From Rubrobacter sp. (GTDB lineage: Bacteria; Actinomycetota; Rubrobacteria; Rubrobacterales; Rubrobacteraceae), in assembly GCA_013695335.1 (NCBI GenBank), contig JACDAR010000126.1, positions 1-16,603 of the forward strand: a stretch of 16,603 bases of DNA. The letters are read 5' to 3'. The notes beneath the pieces are model-generated. The model was not told where the DNA came from and searched no databases. It saw only the letters and a list, made by a program, of their open reading frames with translations. Below, piece by piece: positions 8,989 to 16,115 of the stretch. The position numbers and the translations under genes were made by a program. Numbering within the stretch: the stretch's first letter is position 1; every line of letters starts with the position of its first letter.

Positions 8989-9793
8989 CCGGCGGCCGTA
9001 TCCGTACCCAACCGCCCACCTTGAGTGACAGGGCCTGGGTCGCGCTTCCCTGGTTGATGGCGAGGCTCAGGCGCCAGTGGGAATCGGGGACCAGGATCAA
9101 CTCTCCAGCCTTCGCCGACCCGAAGGTCTCCACGTACTTGACGGCCATGCCGCCGTCGCCAGAATCCACTGTAACCGTGGCGCCGAACCCGAAGCCTGCC
9201 CTTTCTTGCATCACGGAGAGCCTGGCGTTGCCGTAGCGGTCTATGGAGATGATGCGTGCGGAAAGCTCGGAACCGCCGCCATCGGCCTCCAGGGCGTCTG
9301 GCAGGTAAAGGCCTTGTAGGGAGGTGGGATCCATCCTCTCCCCGACATCTCCGATTTCCACTCCCGCCGCAAGGTGCGCGGCCACCGGCGCGAACACATC
9401 CCGACCGTGGAATGTGCTAGAGACAGGCTTCAGATGATAGCTGTCGTTGGTGAGCGTCACCGCCTCCACGACGCCACCCATCAAGTTCGCGGCGGGGAGG
9501 AGGAGCCCGTTATCCGGCCCAACCAGTAGGGAATCGTCGTACGTGCGGAGGGCCACGCCCAACCGTTTCGTGCCGACGCCGGGGTCAACGATCGCCAGGA
9601 AGACGGAGTCTGCTGGCATGTAGCGTGTGGCGTGCTGCAGGATCTCCGCCCCAGCCTCCACCCCGAAGTGCGGAACGTCGTGCGTCAGGTCGAGCACCTG
9701 GATGCCTGGGGAAATCGAGTACATCACGCCTTTGCACGTCCCGACGAAGTCGTCGGTGAGCCCGAAGTCCGTGAGAAAGCATATGGGCCTCAT
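8963..9793 (-). CDS. SAM hydrolase (SAM hydroxide adenosyltransferase, DUF62 family)
   Basis: This 276-residue enzyme of the SAM-dependent chlorinase/fluorinase superfamily most likely hydrolyses S-adenosylmethionine to adenosine and methionine. The N-terminus ICFLTDFGLTDDFVG is diagnostic. The Asp-Arg-His triad described for archaeal DUF62 proteins is present as D70 (IVDPGVG), R77 and H129 (FHGRDVFAP), with matching spacing. The C-terminal beta domain includes SIDRYGNARLSV. The frame is open far upstream into pilT, but ATG 9793 is chosen because the family begins exactly there. It has no Shine-Dalgarno; instead TATAAT lies 6 nt before the ATG, as for a leaderless mRNA. It is 47 bp after pilT and overlaps the next gene. 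Confidence 0.9.
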   Translation of the reverse strand: MRPICFLTDFGLTDDFVGTCKGVMYSISPGIQVLDLTHDVPHFGVEAGAEILQHATRYMPADSVFLAIVDPGVGTKRLGVALRTYDDSLLVGPDNGLLLPAANLMGGVVEAVTLTNDSYHLKPVSSTFHGRDVFAPVAAHLAAGVEIGDVGERMDPTSLQGLYLPDALEADGGGSELSARIISIDRYGNARLSVMQERAGFGFGATVTVDSGDGGMAVKYVETFGSAKAGELILVPDSHWRLSLAINQGSATQALSLKVGGWVRIRPPGGPEDAGA

Positions 9794-9799
9794 GCCGTT

Positions 9800-9805
9800 A
9801 TTATA
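9800..9805 (-). promoter_or_regulatory. Perfect -10 box for a leaderless SAM hydrolase mRNA
   Basis: On the minus strand TATAAT is followed by exactly 6 nt and then the ATG of the SAM hydrolase gene. Transcription should start at or next to the A of the ATG. The -35 region is weak (AAGGCA at 17 bp). This arrangement is typical of leaderless genes in actinobacteria and Deinococcus. Confidence 0.55.
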
Positions 9806-9840
9806 GCGATGGGCGTTCGTGCTGCCTTGGGTTCCGCCTA

Positions 9841-10938
9841 TCAGCGTTTGGCGCCTATGCCAAGCGCCTGAACCATCAGGCGGAAGTCTTGCGGGCGGCT
9901 GGCGGCCTTCAGGGCCTCTTCGTACTCGATCCGCTCCTCTTCGACTAGCTTGAGCAACGCCTGGTCGAAGGTCTGCATCCCGTAATACTCGCCTTCGGAG
10001 ATGGCCTCCTGTATCTGACCGGTCTGGGACGCATCCAGGATGAAGTCCTGGATGCGTCCCGTGGTGACCATTACCTCGCAGGCAGGCACCCTGCCCTTGC
10101 CGCCCTGCGTACGGATCAAACGCTGCCCGATTATGCCCCTGAGCGTACTGGCGAGCATGGTGCGCACCTGCGCCCTCTCGTGCGGCGGGAAGAGGTCGAT
10201 CATGCGGTTGACGGTCTCTGTCGCGTCCAGGGTGTGCAGCGTGCTGAGTACGAGGTGCCCGGTCTCGGCGGCGGAGAGGGCTATCTGCGCGCTCTCGGCG
10301 TCCCGGATCTCCCCGATCAGGATGATGTCGGGGTCCTGGCGTAGAACACGCCTCAAAGCCCGCGCGAAAGACTCTGTGTCGGAACCTACCTCGCGCTGGT
10401 TGATGAGGCATTTATCGTCTGTATGCAGGAACTCTATGGGATCCTCGATGGTGACTATGTGCTTGGGAACCGCGTGGTTGACGAGGTCGAGCATGGAGGC
10501 GAGCGTTGTGGATTTGCCGCTGCCCGTAGTCCCGGTGACCAGGATTATCCCACGTTCCTCGAAAGCCAGCCGCTTGATGGCCTCAGGCAACCCGAGATCC
10601 TCGAACTTGGGTATCCCGAATGGGATGAACCTCATGACTATGGAGACGTCCCCGCGCTGCCGGAAGCCGTTGACCCTGAAGCGGCCAACTCCGCCGACGG
10701 CGTAAGAGAAGTCCGCCTCTCCTTCATCTTTGAAGGTTCCGATCAGCTTCTCGGGGATGATCTCCCTCAATATCCCCTCGGTGTCCGCCGAACGCAACAC
10801 TTCGTGGCCCTCCAGCACGCCGAGGTTGCCGTGTATCCGGATCATGGGCGTAGACCCAACCTTCAGATGCAGGTCGCTCCCGCCCAACTCGACCAACTCG
10901 CTCACCATCGGGTCTACTTTGCTCGTCTGAAGTTCCAT
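9841..10938 (-). CDS. pilT: Type IV pilus retraction ATPase PilT
   Basis: This 365-residue, full-length secretion ATPase powers pilus retraction at the cytoplasmic face. The PAS-like N-terminal domain has the family motif GGSDLHLKVGSTPMIRIHG (19-37). Then come Walker A GTTGSGKST (136-144), the Asp box VTIEDPIEF (162-170), Walker B IILIGEIRD with catalytic Glu 210, and the His box GHLVLSTLHT (227-236). Length, the start motif and the C-terminal MQTFDQALLKLV fit PilT rather than PilB or GspE, which are longer. ATG 10938 has GAGAGGTGA about 11 nt upstream. No other pilus gene is in the window. It is the first gene of the minus-strand cluster, and a -10-like TAGAAT (minus strand, 10984-10989) lies 45 bp upstream. 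Confidence 0.93.
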   Translation of the reverse strand: MELQTSKVDPMVSELVELGGSDLHLKVGSTPMIRIHGNLGVLEGHEVLRSADTEGILREIIPEKLIGTFKDEGEADFSYAVGGVGRFRVNGFRQRGDVSIVMRFIPFGIPKFEDLGLPEAIKRLAFEERGIILVTGTTGSGKSTTLASMLDLVNHAVPKHIVTIEDPIEFLHTDDKCLINQREVGSDTESFARALRRVLRQDPDIILIGEIRDAESAQIALSAAETGHLVLSTLHTLDATETVNRMIDLFPPHERAQVRTMLASTLRGIIGQRLIRTQGGKGRVPACEVMVTTGRIQDFILDASQTGQIQEAISEGEYYGMQTFDQALLKLVEEERIEYEEALKAASRPQDFRLMVQALGIGAKR

Positions 10939-11068
10939 CGCTACCGCTTCACCTCTCTACCTCGCGTCCCGGACTCTACCTGGATTCTACCGGCAACCCC
11001 AAATCCACACTTTAGCTTGCCCCCAACACATTGGGAAGGGCCGCATACGCCAAACCCCGCCAGAAAAC

Positions 11069-11089
11069 GCTGAACACTGAAAAACGCAG
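11069..11089 (+). repeat. Heptameric repeat, copy 1
   Basis: Two clear units, GCTGAAC and ACTGAAA, are followed by a degenerate one. It shares the GCTGAAN heptad with copies at 11531-11558 and 11704-11724. Confidence 0.45.
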
Positions 11090-11182
11090 CACTCAAGCGC
11101 TGGCTGACCCGGAGATACCAACCCCTTCAGAATGCGAATCCCTGCATGTAAACCTTAAACTTATCTCACCTTCAAGTATCGG

Positions 11183-11211
11183 TTTATACAGATTGCGTTA
11201 AAGGATATAAA
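11183..11211 (+). promoter_or_regulatory. Promoter of the candidate RNA gene
   Basis: TTTATA (11183-11188) and TATAAA (11206-11211) are spaced by exactly 17 bp, in a marked AT-rich island (about 11145-11230) within GC-rich DNA. Transcription would start near 11218 on the + strand. No protein gene follows before the terminator at 11527. Confidence 0.5.
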
Positions 11212-11217
11212 ATGCCG

Positions 11218-11527
11218 CACTATTCAATATGTTGTGGTTACTGTTTGGCTGGGTCGAACATGTCGTGTCTCATCCGAGCGTGATGGGAGTTTTCCGTTTA
11301 CCTAAAGCGAATGGGACTGCTTGCGCCAGAAAATCCTTGATGCTAGGTTTTGCCCTGGGTAAGCTCCACGGAACCCGGGGCTCGGTTTAAATCTTGGGTT
11401 CAGGGGCGGGCCTGTTGTGGGTCTCACCGATAGGGAGGGGTGGTGGGACCCGGGTAGAGGCTCTTTGTAGGAAGGGCCACCAGCCCGGAGGTATTACGGT
11501 GTGACCGTCTTGCCTCCGGGCTTTTTT
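11218..11527 (+). ncRNA. Candidate structured non-coding RNA (~310 nt)
   Basis: A promoter-like pair upstream and a strong intrinsic terminator at the end bracket about 310 nt on the + strand with no convincing protein gene. Several hairpins are visible. CCAG plus AAAA(T)CCT pairs with AGGTTTT plus CTGG (11326-11358). GAACCC pairs with GGGTTC (11371-11401). GGGTC with CACC pairs with GGTG and GACCC, spanning about 11419-11452. I found no tmRNA TPsiC arm, RNase P P4 signature or SRP GGAAGG-type domain, so it is not one of those as far as I can tell. A 6S-like RNA or lineage-specific sRNA is possible. A 35-codon frame at 11283-11390 lies inside but lacks a ribosome binding site. The 5' end is approximate. 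Confidence 0.45.
11483..11527 (+). terminator. Strong intrinsic terminator
   Basis: GCCCGGAGG (11483-11491) and CCTCCGGGC (11513-11521) form a perfect 9-bp stem followed directly by six T. The loop contains a second hairpin, ACGGT-GTG-ACCGT (11496-11508). The T-run is on the + strand only, so it ends a rightward transcript although the nearest protein genes on both sides are leftward. Confidence 0.9.
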
Positions 11528-11530
11528 AGC

Positions 11531-11558
11531 ATTCAGCGGTCAGTTTTCAGCCGTCAGC
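11531..11558 (-). repeat. Heptameric repeat, copy 2 (inverted)
   Basis: Four 7-bp units on the minus strand: GCTGACG, GCTGAAA, ACTGACC, GCTGAAT. The copy begins just after the terminator. It is inverted relative to copies 1 and 3 and shares the 14-mer TGCTGACGGCTGAA with copy 3. Confidence 0.6.
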
Positions 11559-11703
11559 AAGGGCGTCGAAGGGCGTGCCCGCCGTGCGTTTGCTCGCCTC
11601 ATGCGGGGTGCCAATCGCGCCCTACGAGCTCTTCTACCGGCTCTCCCCACGATAGGAACTTCTCTGGTGCGATGTAAGGCTGTGAACACCACGAGCTCAA
11701 AAA
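11559..11703. other. Spacer between two inverted heptamer repeats
   Basis: No confident feature. A 26-codon + strand frame (GTG 11575 to TAG 11655) is too short to support. The flanking repeats are in opposite orientation, as small mobile or palindromic units would be, but no transposase or target duplication was seen. Confidence 0.4.
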
Positions 11704-11724
11704 GCTGAATGCTGACGGCTGAAC
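11704..11724 (+). repeat. Heptameric repeat, copy 3
   Basis: Three 7-bp units, GCTGAAT, GCTGACG and GCTGAAC, end immediately before the stop codon of the minus-strand glycosyltransferase gene (11726-11728). Confidence 0.6.
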
Positions 11725-11725
11725 G

Positions 11726-13300
11726 CTACGAAAATATAGGGGCTGCGGTGCTGGCGTAGGCGGTGAGCCAGTGGAAGTCTACTTCCGTGAATGGTTCGGC
11801 TGAGGTTCGGGTGGCGTAGACGACGCCGACTATGCGCCCGCTGGCGGAGACGGGGATCGCGAGGGAGTTTATCCATCGTGTGTTGGTGCGGGCCTGGGGG
11901 AGACGCCTGGGGCCTGTGACGGCGAGTGTGGGTTGTTGGGTGCGGGTCACGAGCTCGACCAGGCTTAGATCTTCCTCGGTGAGATGCCTGGGCGTTGGAT
12001 CGCTGATGGGGTACAGGCCGGGAACCTGAATCAGGGCCACAAGATCAGCCTTCAGTTCCCTGCGGATGTCCTCGGAGATCTGCTTCGGCGGGGCTTCGGG
12101 GTCGAGGTGTTTGGGGAGCGAGGGCCGGAAGACGAGCCGACTGGAGAGTATGAAGTTCACGCTTGTGCCAGCGATAATGCCGAGCAGGTTGAAGATCGCG
12201 TAGAACGGGAAGGCGTCTGAGACGTATTTGAGCAGCGGATAGTACACGGCGAAGTTCGCGCCTATGCCCATGATGGCAACTGGGTATGCGAGCGCGCCGC
12301 GAAGCAGGAAGTGGATGCGGCTGGAGTGGCGCACATCGCGCCAGGTGAAGGCGTTGTTCAGGAGGAAGTTGCTCATGATGGAGAGCCCAACGGCGAACAT
12401 CCAGGCTATTACCTTGTGGGCGTCCACGTATTCGGCGAGGAAGATCAGGGTGACCATGTTCACCAGCACGCCTGACGCCCCGACCAGGGCGAACTTCCAG
12501 AATCGGCCAGCCGATGGTACGTACCAGAACAGGCTGGCTATGTGCGCCAGGTACTCCACGCCCTGACGGAGACCCGCTTTGGAGACGCCGTCCTCCCGCC
12601 CTCTGAAGCTGAAAGGAACCTCGACCACCCGCAGCTCCGGCGCGCAAACGAGTATCTCGAGCAACACCTTGAACCCCGTTGGGCGGAACTGGATGCCTGA
12701 TACTGCCTCGTTTCTGACCAGGAAGAAGCCGGTCATCGGGTCCGTAGTCTTTCGGGCCTCTTTGAACAGGATGCGGGCAAGCCACTTGCTTCCGACGGAG
12801 ACAGCCCGGCGCACAGGGCCGGAGAGCCCCTCGTAGCTGCCGCCCCGCGCATAGCGGCTCGCCACAACAACGTCAGCGTCCGAGCGTTGGGCGGTCTCAA
12901 GCATCTCGCGCACCTTCTCGGGGGGATGCTGGAGGTCGGCGTCCATCACGCAGGTAAAGATGCTCTGGCCCGACACGGCGTCGATCCCTGCCGTCACCGC
13001 CGTCGAAAGACCGCCTTCCCGATCCGGACCTTCCCGGTGTATCAAGGATAGCCTGGCGTCTTCTTCTGCGAGGCTCCGCACTATGGACGGGGTTTCGTCT
13101 GTGGAATCGTCCACGAAGATCACCCGGAAATCCACGCCAGCGAGGCTCTCCCGCAGCCTGCGTACCAGCGTGGACACGTTGGCTGCCTCGTTCCGGGTCG
13201 GCACCACCAGCGTCAGAAGCGTGAAGCCCGGCGCGGCTTCATCCACCGCCTGATGGTCCTTCACACGCCCGGTCGCCGACGTTGGATCTTCCTCTCTCAT
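11726..13300 (-). CDS. GT2 glycosyltransferase fused to GtrA-like and GAF-like domains
   Basis: The protein has 524 residues. Residues 29-250 are a family 2 glycosyltransferase of the polyprenyl-phosphate (dolichol-phosphate mannose synthase) type: LVVPTRNEAANV, VDDSTDET, the metal-binding DAD (120-122) in VMDADLQHPP, and TDPMTGFFLVR. It should transfer a sugar from a nucleotide donor to a lipid phosphate at the inner membrane leaflet. Residues 267-392 are a four-helix GtrA-like domain (FWKFALVGASGVLVN) that may anchor it or flip the product. Residues 405-524 resemble a GAF sensor domain (SLAIPVSASGRIVGVVY, PFTEVDFHWLTAYA). GT2-GtrA fusions are known; the added GAF is unusual. ATG 13300 lacks a ribosome binding site. 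An in-frame ATG at 13375 would add 25 residues that look non-conserved. Confidence 0.85.
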   Translation of the reverse strand: MREEDPTSATGRVKDHQAVDEAAPGFTLLTLVVPTRNEAANVSTLVRRLRESLAGVDFRVIFVDDSTDETPSIVRSLAEEDARLSLIHREGPDREGGLSTAVTAGIDAVSGQSIFTCVMDADLQHPPEKVREMLETAQRSDADVVVASRYARGGSYEGLSGPVRRAVSVGSKWLARILFKEARKTTDPMTGFFLVRNEAVSGIQFRPTGFKVLLEILVCAPELRVVEVPFSFRGREDGVSKAGLRQGVEYLAHIASLFWYVPSAGRFWKFALVGASGVLVNMVTLIFLAEYVDAHKVIAWMFAVGLSIMSNFLLNNAFTWRDVRHSSRIHFLLRGALAYPVAIMGIGANFAVYYPLLKYVSDAFPFYAIFNLLGIIAGTSVNFILSSRLVFRPSLPKHLDPEAPPKQISEDIRRELKADLVALIQVPGLYPISDPTPRHLTEEDLSLVELVTRTQQPTLAVTGPRRLPQARTNTRWINSLAIPVSASGRIVGVVYATRTSAEPFTEVDFHWLTAYASTAAPIFS

Positions 13301-13389
13301 GGCCGGCTCAAGGCTAGCACACCCGGCGAAACGAACCCAGGCAGATAAACTGTTCCACGCTGGACCCAATAACATCCACGGAGGTCGAA

Positions 13390-13674
13390 GTGGCTACAGA
13401 AAACCACGAACGGGCACACGTACACGTCTCTGGCCGGGTGCAGGGTGTCTTCTTCAGGGATGCTACCCGCCACAAAGCGCAGGAACTCGGCCTCAGCGGC
13501 TGGGTCAGAAACCTACCAGACGGCCGCGTTGAGGCGATCTTCGAAGGTCACTCAGATGGAGTGCGTCAGGCGATCCGATGGTGCGAGGGCGGCACGCCCG
13601 AGGCTAGCGTAAAGAACGTGGACGTGGATTTCGAGGAAGCGCGCGGCGACCTGAATGGCTTCGAGGCCAGGTGA
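13390..13674 (+). CDS. acyP: Acylphosphatase
   Basis: This 94-residue enzyme hydrolyses acyl phosphates such as carbamoyl phosphate and 1,3-bisphosphoglycerate. The motif GRVQGVFFR supplies the phosphate-binding loop and catalytic Arg 23. GWVRNLPDGRVEAIFEG contains the water-positioning Asn 41. Length is typical. GTG 13390 is preceded by GGAGG (13380-13384) at 5 nt. It is first in a tight + strand operon; its stop overlaps the RNase HIII start as GTGA. It diverges from the glycosyltransferase gene across an 89-bp gap in which I see no convincing promoter. Confidence 0.95.
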   Translation: MATENHERAHVHVSGRVQGVFFRDATRHKAQELGLSGWVRNLPDGRVEAIFEGHSDGVRQAIRWCEGGTPEASVKNVDVDFEEARGDLNGFEAR

Positions 13675-14591
13675 GCGCTAGATACGAGATCCCCCCGGAT
13701 CTCCGCCGACTGCTGGATCAAGAGCGCGTCAAGATCGTCAGTAGCCGCGAAATCGACTACGGCACCCAGTACCGGCTCGTCCGAGGCGACGAGGCGGAAA
13801 ACCTCAATGTCTATCGTACCGGCAAAATATCTACCGGAAGTAAAGCTTCAGGCTTGCGAGATTTGCTGGAAGGCTGGCGGTTATCCAGCCTCCCCCAAAA
13901 GAAAAACGGTGACGTGAACAAGTCAGGCGTACCTTCCGGACGAGGACCGGTTGTTGCCGCGACGCCCAGAACCGGGATAGACGAGGCGGGCAAGGGAGAT
14001 TACTTCGGCCCATTGGTGGTGGCCGGAGTGCGTATTCTGGGCGAAAAAGCGGCAAAAGCGCTGCAAGAAATCGGAGTCCGAGACTCGAAGGCGCTCGGAG
14101 CTTCGACGGTTCGGCGGATGGCTGTCCGTATTCCCGATGCCGTGGGGCCTGAAAACCTCCGTGTCCTTGCGTTGTCTCCCCAGGAGTACGAGACACGCAG
14201 GGCCAGGGCAGGCAACATCAATCGGCTGCTCGATGAACTCGATGCCGGAATCATAGATGAACTTAAAGCTGAGGTAGAGGTAATCATCGTGGATCAATAC
14301 GCGGCGTCCGCGCGGAAGAACCTGGCGCCGTTTGTACCGGAAGGGGTGAGGCTCGAGGTTCGGACGCGGGCCGAGGACGACGCTGCGGTTGCGGCGGCCT
14401 CCATTCTGGCGCGGGCAAGGTTTCTGGAGGAGATAGGGCGGCTCTCGGGGTTGGTGGGGGTCGAGTTGCCGCTCGGGGCTACGCACGTGATGGGTGCCGC
14501 GCGGCGGGTATACGGGGAGCGGGGTATGGCAGGACTGGAAGAGGTGGCGAAGGTGAGCTTTCGGACTACGAAAAAGGTAAAGGGAGGTTGA
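13671..14591 (+). CDS. rnhC: Ribonuclease HIII
   Basis: This 306-residue nuclease cleaves RNA in RNA-DNA hybrids. An N-terminal TBP-like substrate-binding domain (about 1-75) marks RNase HIII rather than HII. The catalytic domain starts with GIDEAGKGDYFGPLVVAGV (metal ligands D104, E105). The HIII form GDxFGP differs from the HII form GRGPLAGP. VRDSKAL, VDQY (likely ligand D208) and AVAAASILAR follow. It starts at GTG 13671 inside the acyP stop, so translation is coupled. RNase HIII is typical of Firmicutes and rare in actinobacteria. The Gly/Ser-rich linker (about 76-100) is longer than I would expect. Confidence 0.92.
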   Translation: MSARYEIPPDLRRLLDQERVKIVSSREIDYGTQYRLVRGDEAENLNVYRTGKISTGSKASGLRDLLEGWRLSSLPQKKNGDVNKSGVPSGRGPVVAATPRTGIDEAGKGDYFGPLVVAGVRILGEKAAKALQEIGVRDSKALGASTVRRMAVRIPDAVGPENLRVLALSPQEYETRRARAGNINRLLDELDAGIIDELKAEVEVIIVDQYAASARKNLAPFVPEGVRLEVRTRAEDDAAVAAASILARARFLEEIGRLSGLVGVELPLGATHVMGAARRVYGERGMAGLEEVAKVSFRTTKKVKGG

Positions 14592-14593
14592 GG

Positions 14594-15628
14594 ATGATAG
14601 ATCTTCGGAGTGATACGGTGACCAGGCCGACGGATGGGATGCGGCGGGCGATGCTGGAGGCCGATGTCGGGGACGACGTGTTCGGGGAGGATCCGACGAT
14701 CAACCGGCTGGAGGAGTACGTGGCGGCATTGCTCGGCAAAGAGGCCGCAATCTACGCCCCGTCCGGGACCATGACCAACCAGATCGGGGTGTTCGTAAAC
14801 ACGCAGAGGGGAGACGAAGTCCTGCTGCATGAGGGGGCGCACGTCTTCAACTACGAGGGCGGAGCCCCCGCCCTGCTCTCAGGCGTGCAGGTGCGGACGC
14901 TGCCCGGCGAGGGAGGTGTGATCCCACCCGATGCCTTGAGAGAAGCCATCAGGCCGGAGAACGTCCACTTTCCGCGCCAGCGGCTCCTTTGCCTGGAGAA
15001 CACCCACAACCGCGCCGGGGGCAAGGTGTTCCCGCTTGAGGACTTCGCGGCTGTCTCCGAAGCGGCGAGGGATCACGGCCTCAAAGTCCATCTGGATGGC
15101 GCCCGCCTCTTCAACGCCCAGGCCGCGACCGGCATCCCGGCGCGTGAGTGGTGCGCCCACGCCGACACCGTCTCCGTCTGTTCTTCGAAGGGTCTCGGCG
15201 CACCTGTAGGGTCGCTGCTGGCCGGGGATGGGGAGACCATCCTTGGGGCGCGGAGGGCTCGCAAGGCTTTCGGGGGTGGGATGCGACAGGCTGGCATCAT
15301 CGCCGCTGGCTCTCTCTACGCATTTGAGCACCACATAGGGCGTCTCCCCGAGGACCACGAACGCGCAAGCAAGCTGGCCGACGGTCTCAGGGATTCTGGC
15401 TACACCGTGGCGCCGCCGGAGACAAACATCGTGCTCGTCGAGAGCGAAGATCCGACGGGTCTCATCGAAGCCCTCGGGCGTGCTGGCGTGCTCGCGACCC
15501 TGGGAACCATGCCAGCCTCGGGCCGCCCCGGAACCGTCCGCCTGTGTACCCACCTCGACGTGGACGACGAAGCGGTGGAAGACGCAGTGGAGGCGGCAGC
15601 GCAGGTGGCGGTGGCGAACGCCAGATGA
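14594..15628 (+). CDS. ltaE: Low-specificity L-threonine aldolase (PLP enzyme)
   Basis: This 344-residue fold-type I PLP enzyme cleaves L-threonine or L-allo-threonine to glycine and acetaldehyde. It begins with the family motif MIDLRSDTVTRPTDGMR. H83 (EGAHVF) should stack on the cofactor, D168 (LDGAR) contacts the pyridine nitrogen, and K199 in VSVCSSKGLGAPVGS is the Schiff-base lysine. ATG 14594 is chosen over TTG 14588 because AGGGAGG (14581-14587) gives ideal 6-nt spacing to the ATG and would abut the TTG. It is 2 bp after rnhC, and its stop overlaps the Nudix start (ATGA). Confidence 0.93.
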   Translation: MIDLRSDTVTRPTDGMRRAMLEADVGDDVFGEDPTINRLEEYVAALLGKEAAIYAPSGTMTNQIGVFVNTQRGDEVLLHEGAHVFNYEGGAPALLSGVQVRTLPGEGGVIPPDALREAIRPENVHFPRQRLLCLENTHNRAGGKVFPLEDFAAVSEAARDHGLKVHLDGARLFNAQAATGIPAREWCAHADTVSVCSSKGLGAPVGSLLAGDGETILGARRARKAFGGGMRQAGIIAAGSLYAFEHHIGRLPEDHERASKLADGLRDSGYTVAPPETNIVLVESEDPTGLIEALGRAGVLATLGTMPASGRPGTVRLCTHLDVDDEAVEDAVEAAAQVAVANAR

Positions 15629-16038
15629 CGGAGGTCTCTGCCTCGTCCGACAGGCATCCGCGCCACGTGGTCGCAGTTACGGGGATCGTACGCGAACCGG
15701 AAGATCTCGTGCTGCTCGTTCGGAGAGAACGCCGTGGGTGGGAACCGCCCGGAGGACAGGTGGAAAAAGGCGAAGACCTCGTGACGGCGCTCGAACGCGA
15801 AGTAGCAGAGGAGAGCAACTGTGAGATCTCGGTCGGTGATCTTGCAAGCGTGGGCTCGAACCTGGGCAGGCGCGAACGAGGAGTGCCGAAACAGGTACAC
15901 CTCACATTCAGGTGTAGATGGCTGTGGGGAGAGCCTCGCGCCGGTGATGAATGTGTGGACGCGGGATGGTTTTCGGTTCAGGAATCGCTGCGCCTGGTGA
16001 CGACGCCGCAACAAAAGCCAGGTTGCTCGATGCGATGA
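15625..16038 (+). CDS. Nudix hydrolase, C-terminus apparently frameshifted
   Basis: The Nudix box spans residues 44-63: G44, five residues, E50, seven residues, then REVAEE (58-63). The Gly that usually follows is Asn 65. Nudix enzymes hydrolyse nucleoside diphosphates linked to another moiety; the substrate is not predictable here. It starts at ATG 15625 overlapping the ltaE stop. The frame stops at 16038 after a poor tail (QQKPGCSMR). In the -1 frame from about 16008 a 35-codon protein-like sequence runs to a TGA that overlaps the next start, suggesting a 1-nt deletion or a sequencing error. The core domain is intact, so the product may still work. Confidence 0.85.
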   Translation: MTEVSASSDRHPRHVVAVTGIVREPEDLVLLVRRERRGWEPPGGQVEKGEDLVTALEREVAEESNCEISVGDLASVGSNLGRRERGVPKQVHLTFRCRWLWGEPRAGDECVDAGWFSVQESLRLVTTPQQKPGCSMR

Positions 16039-16115
16039 GTGCAGAGGATGGGGTACGCTATCAGGCGTTCAGAACGCAGCCATACGAGCTCGTGATGGAA
16101 CGAGAGCCAGGGTGA
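16008..16115 (+). pseudogene. Displaced 3' end of the Nudix reading frame
   Basis: In the -1 frame relative to the Nudix gene, codons from 16008 encode ATKARLLDAM, then GVRYQAFRTQPYELVMERE, ending at TGA 16113-16115. That stop overlaps the GNAT start GTG 16112 as GTGA, the same coupling seen at acyP/rnhC and dnaJ/hspR. Joining it after TTP of the Nudix protein would give about 163 residues, a normal length. Read alone from ATG 16035 it is only 26 codons, so a separate gene is less likely. Confidence 0.6.

Noticed and set aside
9794..10411. Upstream extension of the SAM hydrolase frame to 482 residues on the minus strand
   Set aside because: This part lies in another frame of pilT, is Arg/Pro/His-rich without family motifs, and the known family begins at ATG 9793.
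11283..11390. 35-codon ORF inside the candidate RNA
   Set aside because: No ribosome binding site or family match; it overlaps the hairpins. A leader peptide is not excluded.
11218..11527. tmRNA, RNase P RNA or SRP RNA
   Set aside because: Their conserved signatures are not visible in this stretch.
11575..11655. 26-codon + strand frame between repeats, ending PYELFYRLSPR
   Set aside because: Too short, with no ribosome binding site or family match; may be chance.
12045..12785. 246-codon minus-strand frame inside the glycosyltransferase gene
   Set aside because: Out-of-frame shadow with Arg/Pro/His-rich composition.
14879..15553. 224-codon minus-strand frame opposite threonine aldolase
   Set aside because: Antisense shadow; the + strand has all PLP-enzyme motifs.
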